From Oscillatoriales cyanobacterium (lineage in GTDB: Bacteria; Cyanobacteriota; Cyanobacteriia; Cyanobacteriales; Microcoleaceae): DNA of 45,468 nt. Shown here piece after piece: positions 1 to 8,971 of this stretch. The stretch spans positions 1 through 45,468 of the forward strand of contig RDXH01000017.1 in the NCBI GenBank assembly GCA_004292745.1, read 5' to 3'. The first letter of the stretch is position 1; every line of letters starts with the position of its first letter. Position numbers and translations under genes: made by a program. The notes under the pieces are model-generated. The model saw only the letters and a program-made list of their open reading frames with translations, had not been told where the DNA came from and did no database searches.

Positions 1-11
1 AGTCCATCTAC

Positions 12-80
12 GGGGCATCGAACCCCAGAAGAGGACGCGCTTACATCCCGTCACTCAACGGAGTACCGTTAGAGTGCGGG
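12..80. other. two adjacent hairpins at window edge (possible IS605/TnpB-type right end or terminator)
   Basis: Positions 12-26 form GGGG / 7-nt loop / CCCC. Positions 47-80 form a 14-bp stem (CCCG, CACTC, AACGG paired with CCGTT, GAGTG, CGGG) with single-base bulges at 51 and 71 and an AGTA loop. Read on the minus strand, the tall hairpin is preceded by AAAGCCCCGC and followed by GGGATGT. That is the style of the structured 3' end of cyanobacterial IS200/IS605 tnpB elements. It also lies directly downstream of the wzc-like stop codon, so a terminator role is equally possible. No tnpB reading frame is present in the window. Confidence 0.35.
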
Positions 81-119
81 GCTTTCGCTTGGGAGCTAAC
101 CGCCGCGAAGAAGGCTATA

Positions 120-2411
120 CTATTTAGTTGCTTTCTTTTTGAGCTTTGACTGCTGCTGGGGTAATCGGCTCGATCGCACTTCTATGGCTCTATGGTCGAT
201 CGCACCCAAAGGCCTTTCCACTTCCTCAATATCGTGGCGGAACTTCACCGCAATGTCAGCACCATTAATAATCGCCCCCAACAAGCGCGGGGATTTACTC
301 GACTCCTCGTCATCAGATTCGAGCAACTGATCCGCAGCTTCCGACAACATACTCGATAGAGTGTAACCAGGCCTCGCCACCAAAATCATACCGTCAGTGT
401 AAGGTTCCAGGGTGAGGGCGTCATTGCACTCGCTCAAAGCCGGAGAGTCCACCACCACAAAATCGAAGCGATTGCGAACATCCTGGAACAATATCCGCAT
501 TTCGCTGGATTCGAGTACCCCCGCAGCCTGATGCAAAAACCCCGGACTCGGTATGACGTATAGGTTTTCCACATTTGGTACTAAACGGACACACTCGCTG
601 ATATTGCCGTAATAGTGTAAAGGTTCTACCGCCGCCAGAGGATCGATCGCGATTTTCAGACATTCAATGTGAGAAGCCTCGCGCAAATCTGCTTCAATTA
701 ACAAAGTCCGTTTGCCCGATCGAGCTGAGGCAATAGCCAAATTGTAAGCGCTAAAGGTTTTTCCCTCCTCGGCCGAGGCGGAAGTTAGCAACACCACCTT
801 GACTGGTTTGTTACCAATCCGGCGTAAATTACTGCGCAACCGCTCGTAACACTCTAAATAGGGCGAATTGGCATCCAGAGCGATCGGCATCTCCAAGCCG
901 TAGGAATCAAGGATAGACACTTCCGGTAACACACCCAGTATTGCCACTTCCTTTTCCGCCAAAGCAGCCCGTACTTCTTCCCAACTATAAAACTTGCCGT
1001 TGAGCATCCCCAGCACAAATATCAACCCGCCGCCCAACAGCAATCCCACAAAGCCTCCCACCGCCAGCATCACCGGCAAACCTCTCTTGGTGGACTCAAC
1101 ATCATCAGTTTTTGGCAATTGAGCAATTGTCAAACTACCTGTTGTCTCGGCTACCGCCGCTTCAGCATCTACCAAAGCCGACTGCATTTTATCGTAGAGA
1201 GCTTTTTTGAACCCGACTTGCTGGGCTAAACGCGCTTGTTCTAATTGCTTATTAGGAATTGTGGCGTGTTGTCGGCGCAATTCTTGTTCTGTTTTCTCCA
1301 CTCCCTTGATTTGCTGTTGCACAACTTCTTTTTGTGTTTGCAAAGCAATCAAATTTTGAGCTAACTGTTGTCTGGCGGGATCTAAGGCAGAATCTACTCG
1401 AATTCGATCGGCACTTTGGAGTGGAGCACTGACACCGTTACCGCCTAGCACCTCCGATTGTCGCTGCTGCAACTGTTGGTCAAAAGCTTGTTTTTGTTTG
1501 ACCAATTCTACAATTTTTGGGTGTTCTTCCTGCAAGTCGCTCCGCAGAATTTTGAGCTGAGATTCGAGGGAAAAAATTTGCACTCGCAGTTGGCCAATAA
1601 TCGGATCGGCAGAGAGTGCTTGAGAGACGTAAGCTTGATCCACATTTAATCCCAAGCGATTTTGCAAGCTGTTGATTTGAGCTTCAATTGCTCCCAACTG
1701 CACTCGCAGTTGTCGCTGCTGCTGTTGGCTATTGGTGATTGCTTGGGGCAAAGTACCGCTCTGAGCTGCTAAAATTGAGGTTTGTTCTCGTTTTTCATAG
1801 GCTTCGAGTTTTTCCTCTGTCTCTCTGAGTTCCTGAGTGACTTTTGGCAAACGCTTGTTAATTTGGGCTATGGTCTCTCGCAGTCGGGAAGTATTAATGG
1901 TTTGGCTGCGCTCTACCATTTCTTTCATCAATATCTCTGCTACTATTTCGGCTTTTTTGCGATCGGCATTTTTGTATAAAACTTGAATCAAAGCGCTGGG
2001 GTCATTATTCTTAATCGGCATCTTTACCTGCACGTTTTTTGCCAGCCTTTTAGTCACATCTTCTAGTTCTTTTGCCGCTTCTTCCTTATTTATTTTTGCT
2101 GCTGATTCTTTATTAGCTTTTTTTGCTGCTGCTTGGATGAGTTTTTCGGCTGCTCCTTCAAGCACTTTTTTATCCAGCAACATATCTTTAGTTATTTCTT
2201 GTCCTTCCTGTTGAATTTTAGTAGTAGTCGCTGAAAAAATCACTGTTGGGCGGCGGTAGGCGAGCATACCTGATGCTATGTAAATTGGCAGCGGAGTTGG
2301 CTGCACTGCCACTACTCCCGACACGCCCACAGTCACAGCTAAAGTAGCCAATCCCACCCATTTGTATTGGTCGAAAGCAATTAAATAACGTTTAACAACT
2401 GATAAAGTCAT
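120..2411 (-). CDS. Wzc/GumC-like polysaccharide co-polymerase with C-terminal tyrosine-kinase-like domain
   Basis: A 763-aa inner-membrane chain-length regulator for exopolysaccharide export. A Wzz-type N-terminus with a membrane segment near residues 18-36 is followed by a long periplasmic coiled coil (about 180-420) and a second hydrophobic segment (LAVGGFVGLLLGGGLIF). The cytoplasmic P-loop domain has SASAEEGKT (K551), a Walker A' LLIEADLR and a Walker B FVVVDSP. The P-loop carries AEEGK rather than the usual PGEGK, and the C-terminus ends KKKATK with no tyrosine cluster, so autophosphorylation is uncertain. It is the last gene of the minus-strand export operon, 224 bp after the Wza-like gene, and that gap is almost entirely heptamer repeats. 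No Shine-Dalgarno sequence is obvious before the ATG. Confidence 0.9.
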   Translation of the reverse strand: MTLSVVKRYLIAFDQYKWVGLATLAVTVGVSGVVAVQPTPLPIYIASGMLAYRRPTVIFSATTTKIQQEGQEITKDMLLDKKVLEGAAEKLIQAAAKKANKESAAKINKEEAAKELEDVTKRLAKNVQVKMPIKNNDPSALIQVLYKNADRKKAEIVAEILMKEMVERSQTINTSRLRETIAQINKRLPKVTQELRETEEKLEAYEKREQTSILAAQSGTLPQAITNSQQQQRQLRVQLGAIEAQINSLQNRLGLNVDQAYVSQALSADPIIGQLRVQIFSLESQLKILRSDLQEEHPKIVELVKQKQAFDQQLQQRQSEVLGGNGVSAPLQSADRIRVDSALDPARQQLAQNLIALQTQKEVVQQQIKGVEKTEQELRRQHATIPNKQLEQARLAQQVGFKKALYDKMQSALVDAEAAVAETTGSLTIAQLPKTDDVESTKRGLPVMLAVGGFVGLLLGGGLIFVLGMLNGKFYSWEEVRAALAEKEVAILGVLPEVSILDSYGLEMPIALDANSPYLECYERLRSNLRRIGNKPVKVVLLTSASAEEGKTFSAYNLAIASARSGKRTLLIEADLREASHIECLKIAIDPLAAVEPLHYYGNISECVRLVPNVENLYVIPSPGFLHQAAGVLESSEMRILFQDVRNRFDFVVVDSPALSECNDALTLEPYTDGMILVARPGYTLSSMLSEAADQLLESDDEESSKSPRLLGAIINGADIAVKFRHDIEEVERPLGAIDHRAIEVRSSRLPQQQSKLKKKATK

Positions 2412-2417
2412 AAGGAT

Positions 2418-2632
2418 TGTTGACTGTTGACTGTTGACTGTTGACAGTTGACTGTTGACTGTTAGTTATGGTTTTTAATAACCAATAACTCATAACTCAT
2501 AACTCATAACCAATGCCCAATTCCCAATGCCCAATGCCCAATTCCCTAGGCCCAATTCCCAATGCCCAATGCCCAATTCCCAATGCCCAATTCCCAATGC
2601 CCAATTCCCAATGCCCAATTCCCAATTCCCAA
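2418..2632. repeat. three consecutive 7-bp tandem arrays (GTTGACT, CATAACT, CCCAATK)
   Basis: The intergenic space between the wza-like and wzc-like genes consists of GTTGACT units (2418-2463, one unit with a T-to-A change), CATAACT units (2491-2510) and about 17 CCCAATG/CCCAATT units (2511-2632). All three families have a period of 7. The array lies inside an apparent operon and replaces any ordinary leader for wzc. Confidence 0.9.
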
Positions 2633-2635
2633 TAA

Positions 2636-4159
2636 CTACTTACGAGAATCATTAGGTACGAACAGATTGTTTACCCCATTTCTCAACTGCTCAAAAAACA
2701 AAATAAAACCCAAAATATCGCGAAATGGTCGAGTAAAACTATTGATAGCAAAACCAACTCGCTCTACCAGATTCCTACCAATCACAATCACATCATTATC
2801 TTGCAACATTGGATTCTGAGAAAGATTTCCCTCCAAAGCAGCTTTAGCATCTATCTTGCGGTTGACAGCTCTACCTTGCTTTTGGTCAAACCGAATCAAG
2901 GCAATGTTCCGCATATCTGCAAGATTTACAGGCAAGTTATTGAGAGCATCCAAAAAGGTACTACCATTTTCTATGTAGAAAGAGGTCAAACCACCACTAG
3001 CGTAACTCAAAACTCGAACATAGATCCGGGGTTTGATTAAGGTAGAGCGCGAAACCAAAGTCTTGTCGTAGTCCAGATTTTTCCGAGTAGCATCCAGTTC
3101 AGGAATAATAATCGCATCTCCAGAAGCTAGGGGGAAATCAAACAAGTCCCTAGCCCTTGCTAGGGGAGTGTAGAGGTCGATGGGTTCTTCCACAGATGTG
3201 CCGTTCACCAGTGTCCGTCGCACTCGTACCGCCCGCAAATCAGCTTTTGTGGTTGCTCCCCCCGCAGCGACTAAAGCGGCAGAAATTCGCCCACCACCGG
3301 CCGGAAGCGTGTAAAAACCAGGTTTGCTGACTTCTCCGGTGACAGTGACTTGGACAGGGGTACTGGCTGCTGCGAGGCTGTACCTGGATGCTAAATCTTG
3401 ATCGGATTTGCGATCGGGGGTAGTCTGTTGATAAGGTATGACGATCGCATCTCCATCCTCTAAACGCAAATCTGGGGGAGAAACACCAGTTTGCAGCGGT
3501 GTCAAAATGTCAACTATTTGCTCGGCAATAGCGCCGGAGGGCAGTGTCCGCCGCACCCGCACCGCCCGCAGTTCGGCAGTCGGAGTCGTACCGCTGGCTG
3601 CCGCTAGGGCTGCGGGAATTTGGGGGGTTTGCAGGGGATAAAAACCGGGTCTGGCAACTTCTCCTGTGACTGTGACGACTACAGGGCGCTGAACTAGCAG
3701 GGATGCGAAGACTTGGGGATTTTTCAGAAATTGGGCCAAACGTTCGCGGAGGCGCTGTTGTGTTTCTTCCACCGTCAGGCCGCGCACATTTACAGTGCCT
3801 ATCAGTGGCATGATAATTATGCCTTCGGGGCTGATAGCACCTGTAAAATTGAGCTCTGGGAAGCGCTGAACTTGAATTGCAATCTGGTCTCCTGGGCCTA
3901 GTCGGTAGGGTCGATTGCGGAATGCTGGGTTGATGTCGGCGTTAGGTCTTGCTGGTGGCGGTGTGGGTACTGGTAGTGGGGGGCGATCGAGCAATTCGGA
4001 ACTAGGAATCACAGGTTGTGCTAAAGTCTGTTGAGGAAAAACTTGGGCATTGAAACCCCAAAATATAGTTGTAAAACATAGAGTCCAAACAGTTGAATAA
4101 AGACCTGTCAGGGAAAAAGCGACATAATTTTTATTCATTTTAAAATGTCTATAATTCAT
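2636..4159 (-). CDS. Wza-like polysaccharide export protein with SLBB domains
   Basis: A 507-aa outer-membrane polysaccharide export protein. The start used gives an N-terminal MNYRHFK; an internal ATG at 4138 (MNKNYVAF) is the better start for the signal peptide, which ends near QTLAQP. The Poly_export domain begins at [13 protein letters not shown]. Two SLBB-type units follow, each opening VTVTGEV.(R/K)PGFY and containing [10 protein letters not shown], so they are internal duplicates. A third region ([14 protein letters not shown]) precedes an amphipathic C-terminus. It would form the periplasm-spanning exit channel working with the Wzc-like protein encoded next. Confidence 0.92.
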   Translation of the reverse strand: MNYRHFKMNKNYVAFSLTGLYSTVWTLCFTTIFWGFNAQVFPQQTLAQPVIPSSELLDRPPLPVPTPPPARPNADINPAFRNRPYRLGPGDQIAIQVQRFPELNFTGAISPEGIIIMPLIGTVNVRGLTVEETQQRLRERLAQFLKNPQVFASLLVQRPVVVTVTGEVARPGFYPLQTPQIPAALAAASGTTPTAELRAVRVRRTLPSGAIAEQIVDILTPLQTGVSPPDLRLEDGDAIVIPYQQTTPDRKSDQDLASRYSLAAASTPVQVTVTGEVSKPGFYTLPAGGGRISAALVAAGGATTKADLRAVRVRRTLVNGTSVEEPIDLYTPLARARDLFDFPLASGDAIIIPELDATRKNLDYDKTLVSRSTLIKPRIYVRVLSYASGGLTSFYIENGSTFLDALNNLPVNLADMRNIALIRFDQKQGRAVNRKIDAKAALEGNLSQNPMLQDNDVIVIGRNLVERVGFAINSFTRPFRDILGFILFFEQLRNGVNNLFVPNDSRK

Positions 4160-4211
4160 GCTTAATTAAATTATTTTTGATAAATTGTATTTTCCCCTGA
4201 ACCATTCCTTT

Positions 4212-4253
4212 CCCCATCCCAAATCCCCCCTTGGGGGGGGCAGGGGGGGGGTC
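4212..4253. repeat. G/C-tract repeat (CCCCCCTTGGGGGGGG type)
   Basis: Runs of C and G (CCCCCCTTGGGGGGGGCAGG) lie in the 111-bp space between the exosortase partner and the Wza-like gene. A related copy (CCCCCCTTGGGGGGGGTAGG) sits inside the DUF2079 gene at 43042-43069, so this is a dispersed family. Confidence 0.75.
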
Positions 4254-4270
4254 GAGGTTGCCCGATTTTT

Positions 4271-4972
4271 TCAAAAAGTTTCTGCCATTAATTTAGCCTG
4301 CACAATTTCACCCAGAGATTTGAGGATGGGTTCAGCTATTTTAATGTCTGTATCCGGTTCAATGGGAACAATGATGCACACAGCTACCCAGGAGACACGA
4401 CGATTTGACAGTCTTGCCATGCTGTCTTCCCAAAACCAGCTACTTGTTGCGGTCGAACCTCCGTTTTGCCAAGCGTACCATTGTAAGACCGCAAAGGTGC
4501 GTTGGGCAGTCCGGCTGCGGAAAAATCTGGCTTTGATGGTTGTAGTCTTGGCGTTTGGTACTGGGTTTAAATTAACTATAAACGGCAAAGTGCGATCGGC
4601 ATCTGTTTGCCACCGATGAAACCCTTTGATATCCAGCCATTCCACCTGGGGCTGGTCTTTGGGGCCATTTTGAGGCAACATTAATAAAATTGCCATTGTT
4701 TGAGGATTTTTAATTTCTTGAACTAACCACTTGTGACCGCCAATTAGTACGTTATTCTGCACCCGGATTACCTCCCAGCCGGGAAGTGTCAACCCATTTT
4801 GACGTAAAGTTTTTAATTGCTTGAGGTTGGTCACTGCGGGCTGATTTGTCCATGGCCACCTTCCCGTACCATAGCCCGGAATTGCTACTGCCCCAACCAG
4901 TACCAGTAAAAACATAATTACGATAATTTTAAATAACTGGTATCGCCTTATTAGTTTGCGTGCTGAAATCAT
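4271..4972 (-). CDS. cyanoexosortase B system-associated protein
   Basis: A 233-aa protein with one N-terminal membrane anchor (residues about 13-32, IIVIMFLLVLVGAVAIPGYG) and an extracytoplasmic domain rich in tryptophan and proline. The features matching the partner protein encoded beside cyanoexosortase B are LPGWEV near residue 64, a central region LLMLPQNGPKDQPQVEWLDI, and a late RTFAVLQWYAWQNGG segment. It starts 4 bp after the exosortase stop, so the two are translationally coupled. Its exact role is not established; it probably assists transpeptidation or substrate handling. The family assignment rests on these motifs and the adjacency. Confidence 0.85.
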   Translation of the reverse strand: MISARKLIRRYQLFKIIVIMFLLVLVGAVAIPGYGTGRWPWTNQPAVTNLKQLKTLRQNGLTLPGWEVIRVQNNVLIGGHKWLVQEIKNPQTMAILLMLPQNGPKDQPQVEWLDIKGFHRWQTDADRTLPFIVNLNPVPNAKTTTIKARFFRSRTAQRTFAVLQWYAWQNGGSTATSSWFWEDSMARLSNRRVSWVAVCIIVPIEPDTDIKIAEPILKSLGEIVQAKLMAETF

Positions 4973-4976
4973 TTTT

Positions 4977-5852
4977 TTAATTGCCAGACTGGCTTGGGAA
5001 ATATTTTTCCATACCGTTGATCAAAAGTACCAATAAACCTAGTATACAAGCCGAATATAAATCTCCACCCCATCCTGCGTGTAGCCAAGTAAACAGTCCT
5101 ACTTTCTCGGTGCCGTGAAAGTAAGTGAGTAAAGTATTGCGGAGGATATTTGAACTGATACTAATGATAGATGTACTCGCTAGAAATAAAATGCTTTTTT
5201 TGCAGGAATTCCCAACTCCTGTCCAGTCCAGCAGCATTAAGCTAACATACAGACTGGTAAACAGCATTTTTAGACCAGCACAGTGGGGTGCAACCTCTAC
5301 AATGCGATCGTTTACATACAGATAAACTTCTTCTACTCTGACATTAAGACCAGCTTTGATTAAAATTAAGCCGGATATTTCCGCAATTAAGTGCTGCAAA
5401 GGCAAGGCGTAGGGTTCGATTAAGTAAGGAATGTGATTTGGCGAAGCTAGCCATATAAAAAAAAGTGGTATTCCCTGCAATTTCAAGCCGGGGATTCCTT
5501 TTAAACACAAGCAAATACTGCCTAGCATTAAAGACAGAGATAAATTTACCAAATCGCTTAATCTACTCACATAAAAAAGGGTCGCTAGTAGCAGTAAAAC
5601 TAATCCTAAAGGATGGGGGGAGTTGGGTAACTTCCGCCAGCTATTTAGATTCGTCCAAGCTATATAGGCTGCGTAGGGTAAACCAATAATTCCGTGACTG
5701 AAGTATTCGTGTTCTATGCTGATGTTTTTGTTGAACCATCCGTCATGCCAGTGTAATACCAGGGGGGCATACAGCAGCACTAGGAGTACCGTAATACCTT
5801 CTTCTAGGAGGTATCGCTTGAGGAGGCGAATTTGGCGCTGGATTTGCATCAT
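4977..5852 (-). CDS. crtB: cyanoexosortase B (PEP-CTERM-type transpeptidase)
   Basis: A 291-aa polytopic membrane protein with about eight hydrophobic segments. The exosortase catalytic residues are visible: Cys191 in APHCAGLK, Arg238 in NILRNTLL and His258 in TWLHAGWGGD. Exosortases cleave and transfer proteins carrying a C-terminal PEP-CTERM sorting signal, and their genes usually accompany exopolysaccharide genes. Here the gene lies between a sugar aminotransferase and the Wza/Wzc-like export pair. The symbol is that used for cyanoexosortase B, not phytoene synthase. No PEP-CTERM substrate is seen in the window. Confidence 0.92.
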   Translation of the reverse strand: MMQIQRQIRLLKRYLLEEGITVLLVLLYAPLVLHWHDGWFNKNISIEHEYFSHGIIGLPYAAYIAWTNLNSWRKLPNSPHPLGLVLLLLATLFYVSRLSDLVNLSLSLMLGSICLCLKGIPGLKLQGIPLFFIWLASPNHIPYLIEPYALPLQHLIAEISGLILIKAGLNVRVEEVYLYVNDRIVEVAPHCAGLKMLFTSLYVSLMLLDWTGVGNSCKKSILFLASTSIISISSNILRNTLLTYFHGTEKVGLFTWLHAGWGGDLYSACILGLLVLLINGMEKYFPSQSGN

Positions 5853-5968
5853 TTTAATTTTTTTTAGTTGTGATTATTGAGTTCAACAGTTTTTAATTTG
5901 ACACTCAAAAAAATTGACAAGGGAATTTATACTGATTGATACATCATCACTTTAACTTATATTAACAA

Positions 5969-7108
5969 TTAGCTATTAAAGGATGATGCGATCGCCTCAA
6001 CAACCAGCTCAATTTGAGTATTACTCAATCCGGGATACATTGGCAATGACAATATCTGTTGACACAGGGTTTCTGTATGGGGAAAGTCCCCTGGATTGCC
6101 TAAGTTTTGGTAGGCTGGTTGCAAGTGACAAGGTACGGGATAGTGAATGCCTGTTTGAATGCCATTTTCGCTGAGTTTTGCTTGAAGGGTATTGCGGTTA
6201 ATTGAGCTTTTCTCAGTAACTTGAATCACGTAGAGGTGATAAATGTGACCGCTGCTACTGTGGTTGGCGATCGGTATAATGCCTTTTTGTTTGAGGGGTG
6301 CTAATAGGGTATTGTAGTATTGGGCGGCTAAAGTGCGTCCGCGATTCCATGTTTCTAAATAGGGTAATTTAACGTTGAGTACGGCCGCTTGCAAATTGTC
6401 GAGGCGGCTATTAGTGCCGATTTCTGTGTGTAAATATTTGCTTGGTGCGCCGTAATTTCGTAACGTTCGCATTGTTTGTGCTACCTTTGCATCGTTGGTA
6501 ATTAACATCCCACCATCCCCAAAAGAGCCGAGGTTTTTGCTAGGATAAAAGCTGAATGCTGCTGCTTTGCCAAAGGAACCTGCACGGTATCCTTCTCTGG
6601 AAGCTAGATGGGCTTGGGCGGCATCTTCAAAGATGATTAAATTGTGGCGGTTGGCAAGGTCTAAAAGTTTGATAGGCGACACCATTTGACCGTATAAATG
6701 CACCGGAATAATTGCTTTGGTTTTTGAGGTAATAGCTCTGGCGGCTGCTGTGAGGTCAATCAGGGCGGTTTCTGGGTCACAATCTACGAGAATAGGTGTA
6801 GCCTTGGCTTGAATCACGCCAATTATGGTGGCGATAAAGGTGTTGGCGGGGATAATAATCTCGTCCCCTGGATGGATGCCGCAAGCTTGCAATCCGAGGG
6901 CGATCGCATCTGTTCCACAGGCTACTCCTATACCATATTGTACACCACAAGCTGCGGCAAAGGCTGTTTCAAATTCTGCCAGTGCTTGACCTAAAATAAA
7001 GTCGCCTTGAGCGATGATTTCGGCAATTATTTGTTGTATTTGGGATTTAATTGGTTCGTGTTGCAGGGAGAGGTTGACTAGGGGAATTTTGGGCTGGCGA
7101 ATACTCAT
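5969..7108 (-). CDS. DegT/DnrJ/EryC1/StrS-family sugar aminotransferase
   Basis: A 379-aa PLP-dependent enzyme that would aminate a nucleotide-linked keto-sugar for surface polysaccharide synthesis. PLP features are GTDAIALGL near residue 65, Asp162 in FEDAAQAH, and the Schiff-base lysine Lys191 in FYPSKNLGSFGDGG. The C-terminal half carries the expected NSRLDNLQAAVL and GIHYPVPCHLQPAY motifs. Length is normal for the family. It is first in the minus-strand surface operon, 116 bp before cyanoexosortase B, and divergent from the aldo-keto reductase. The substrate sugar cannot be deduced. Confidence 0.93.
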   Translation of the reverse strand: MSIRQPKIPLVNLSLQHEPIKSQIQQIIAEIIAQGDFILGQALAEFETAFAAACGVQYGIGVACGTDAIALGLQACGIHPGDEIIIPANTFIATIIGVIQAKATPILVDCDPETALIDLTAAARAITSKTKAIIPVHLYGQMVSPIKLLDLANRHNLIIFEDAAQAHLASREGYRAGSFGKAAAFSFYPSKNLGSFGDGGMLITNDAKVAQTMRTLRNYGAPSKYLHTEIGTNSRLDNLQAAVLNVKLPYLETWNRGRTLAAQYYNTLLAPLKQKGIIPIANHSSSGHIYHLYVIQVTEKSSINRNTLQAKLSENGIQTGIHYPVPCHLQPAYQNLGNPGDFPHTETLCQQILSLPMYPGLSNTQIELVVEAIASSFNS

Positions 7109-7171
7109 ACTTCTGAGGGATACGAATTATTTATATTAACATTGAAGTGCGGATATTTTTGAATTTATTTT

Positions 7172-7202
7172 AACCGCAGAGGGCGCAGAGAGCGCAGAGG
7201 AA
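7172..7202. repeat. short CRCAGAGRR repeat
   Basis: The segment GCAGAGGGCGCAGAGAGCGCAGAGG is built from 9-bp steps. Related copies with ACACAGAGG steps occur at 25945-25970 and, reversed, at 28960-28991; a single unit is at 27849-27870. It lies in the divergent spacer between the aminotransferase and the aldo-keto reductase. Confidence 0.6.
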
Positions 7203-7305
7203 AAGAGGAAGAGAGGAGAATAGCGATCGCGTTTTTCGGGAATTGTCAACGAGTTCATGATCTTCCGCTAAAATAGAATCAGATAATTTTTCCGAAATCA
7301 AACTC

Positions 7306-8343
7306 ATGGAATACAAGCAACTCGGCGATAGCGATTTATTAGTGTCTGAAATCTGTTTGGGTACGATGACTTATGGTCAGCAAAATACTGTGGAGGAATC
7401 TGCACAACAACTCGATTTTGCCACAGACAGAGGTGTCAATTTTATTGATACAGCAGAAATGTATCCTGTGCCAGCTAAGCCAGAAACTCAGGGGAAAACT
7501 GAGGAATATATCGGTGCATGGTTGGTGAAGCAGCAGCGGGATAAAGTCATTTTAGCTACTAAAATAGCTGGGCGCAGTTCTCGATTAAAGTGGATTCGGG
7601 AAGGGAAAAATCAGATCGATCGCCCAAATGTCGAAACAGCACTGAATGACAGTCTCAAACGCTTGCAAACGGACTACATCGACCTCTATCAGATCCACTG
7701 GCCCGATCGCTATGTGCCACTATTTGGTGCGCCGGATTACGACATCGCTCAAGAACACGAAACCGTACCTATTCTGGAACAATTAGAGGTATTTGCTGAT
7801 TTAATTAAAGCTGGGAAAATCCGCTATTTGGGTTTGAGCAATGAGACTCCTTGGGGAGTTTGCGAGTTTTGCAATTTGGCCGAAAAACATGGCTTGCCGA
7901 AGGTTGTTTCGATTCAGAATGCTTTCAGTTTGAGCAATCGGACTTTTCACCTAAATTTAGCGGAAACTTGCCGTTTTAAGAATGTGGGATTGATGGCTTA
8001 CAGTCCTTTGGGGTTTGGGCTATTGACTGGTAAATATTTGCAGGGAATTCCTGAAAATTCGCGACTGGCTTTGTTCGCTGGTTTCGGTCAGCGTTATGAT
8101 AAAACTAATCTGAATGATGCGGTGCAAGCGTATGTTGAGATTGCTGCTAAATACAATTTGAGTCCGGCGCAGATGGCTTTGGCTTATGTGCGATCGCGCC
8201 CTTTTGTCACGAGCACAATTATTGGTGCAACAAGTCTCGAACAATTGGAGGAAAATATCGGTAGTTTGGATGTGAATTTGGATCGGGAAATCGTAGCAGA
8301 AATCAATGCGGTGCACGCTAAGTATCCGAATCCGACACCGTAG
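7306..8343 (+). CDS. aldo-keto reductase (Tas-like)
   Basis: A 345-aa NADP-dependent oxidoreductase with the AKR tetrad visible: Asp48 (FIDTAEMY), Tyr53, Lys86 (LATKIAG) and His131 (YQIHWPDR). The segment AEMYPVPAKPETQGKTEEYI is strongly reminiscent of E. coli Tas, as is the C-terminal TSTIIGATSLEQLEENI. Length and start are normal for this subgroup. It is monocistronic, followed by a dispersed repeat. The physiological substrate is unknown. Confidence 0.92.
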   Translation: MEYKQLGDSDLLVSEICLGTMTYGQQNTVEESAQQLDFATDRGVNFIDTAEMYPVPAKPETQGKTEEYIGAWLVKQQRDKVILATKIAGRSSRLKWIREGKNQIDRPNVETALNDSLKRLQTDYIDLYQIHWPDRYVPLFGAPDYDIAQEHETVPILEQLEVFADLIKAGKIRYLGLSNETPWGVCEFCNLAEKHGLPKVVSIQNAFSLSNRTFHLNLAETCRFKNVGLMAYSPLGFGLLTGKYLQGIPENSRLALFAGFGQRYDKTNLNDAVQAYVEIAAKYNLSPAQMALAYVRSRPFVTSTIIGATSLEQLEENIGSLDVNLDREIVAEINAVHAKYPNPTP

Positions 8344-8402
8344 GTTCAATCGGCGGTTGAAACCGCTTCTACACAAACAATGTCCGCGCAACGCGAGACT
8401 AA
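8342..8402. repeat. dispersed CGGCGGTTGAAACCGC repeat
   Basis: CGGCGGTTGAAACCGCTTCT is followed by an ACAAAC-AATGTCCGCG...ACTAAG tail. Related copies lie at 32139-32182 on the same strand and at 11410-11460 on the opposite strand. The core GCGGTTGAAACCGC is nearly palindromic. It begins at the aldo-keto reductase stop codon and may act as its 3' structure. Confidence 0.7.
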
Positions 8403-8535
8403 GAGTTTGAGGGAGGATTTAACCGGGATTTGCTATTATTAGGTTGGGTTGAGGTGACGAACATTAGGTTTTACTTCGCCCAACTTACCACTTTTTTAAT
8501 ATTATGTATGTTGTAGTAATCCCAAAAATACCGAA

Positions 8536-8940
8536 GTGGCAGAAATTATAGAACAGGATATAATAAATTCAAGCGTAGAAGTTGGCAGTGGGTGTGAATG
8601 GACAGGTAAAGGAGTAGAACCCCAGTGGAACAATCCTAAATCAACGAAAGCTTACGACCATATTGCTCGCCATCACGGCCCCAAACTTAAACCCCATGAA
8701 CTTATGGGAAGAGCGACAAGTTCCAACAAGGATCAAGGACAATGGCTAGATTCAGAGGATTGGATAATAGCCGAGCAATTGATACCAAAATATTCCGGTA
8801 AATATATCATTGATTTTCAACGTCCCATTGGTATAGTTTACCATCCTGATGGAACGATAACTGAGAATGTTACTTGCGCAAAAATAAAAAGAAATCCTAA
8901 TGGCACGCTGAAGTACGGTTATCCTGTACTAAAGAGTTAA
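8536..8940 (+). CDS. orphan polymorphic-toxin-like RNase domain protein
   Basis: A 134-aa protein with a GTG start; upstream codons are open only to a stop at 8497 and contain no ATG. The layout AYDHIARHHG, HELMGRAT, QGQWLDSEDW, RPIGIVYHPDG and C-terminal NGTLKYGYPV resembles C-terminal toxin domains of contact-dependent inhibition systems, especially the bacterial RNase A-like type with its invariant early histidine and a final YP. No N-terminal delivery module or signal peptide is present. The next gene has a strong ribosome site and fits an immunity protein. Function is inferred from pattern and arrangement only. Confidence 0.6.
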   Translation: MAEIIEQDIINSSVEVGSGCEWTGKGVEPQWNNPKSTKAYDHIARHHGPKLKPHELMGRATSSNKDQGQWLDSEDWIIAEQLIPKYSGKYIIDFQRPIGIVYHPDGTITENVTCAKIKRNPNGTLKYGYPVLKS

Positions 8941-8971
8941 AATTTTTCATAATTAAATAGGAGGAGCGAGT

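Noticed and set aside
1-36. tRNA on the minus strand, suggested by a GGGGTTCGATGCCCC T-arm-like hairpin
   Set aside because: The required 5' acceptor strand pairing with TAGATGG is absent, and no D-arm or anticodon arm fits upstream.
7230-7305. Promoter TTGTCA / TAAAAT before the aldo-keto reductase
   Set aside because: The spacer is 20 bp, too long for a confident sigma-70-type promoter.
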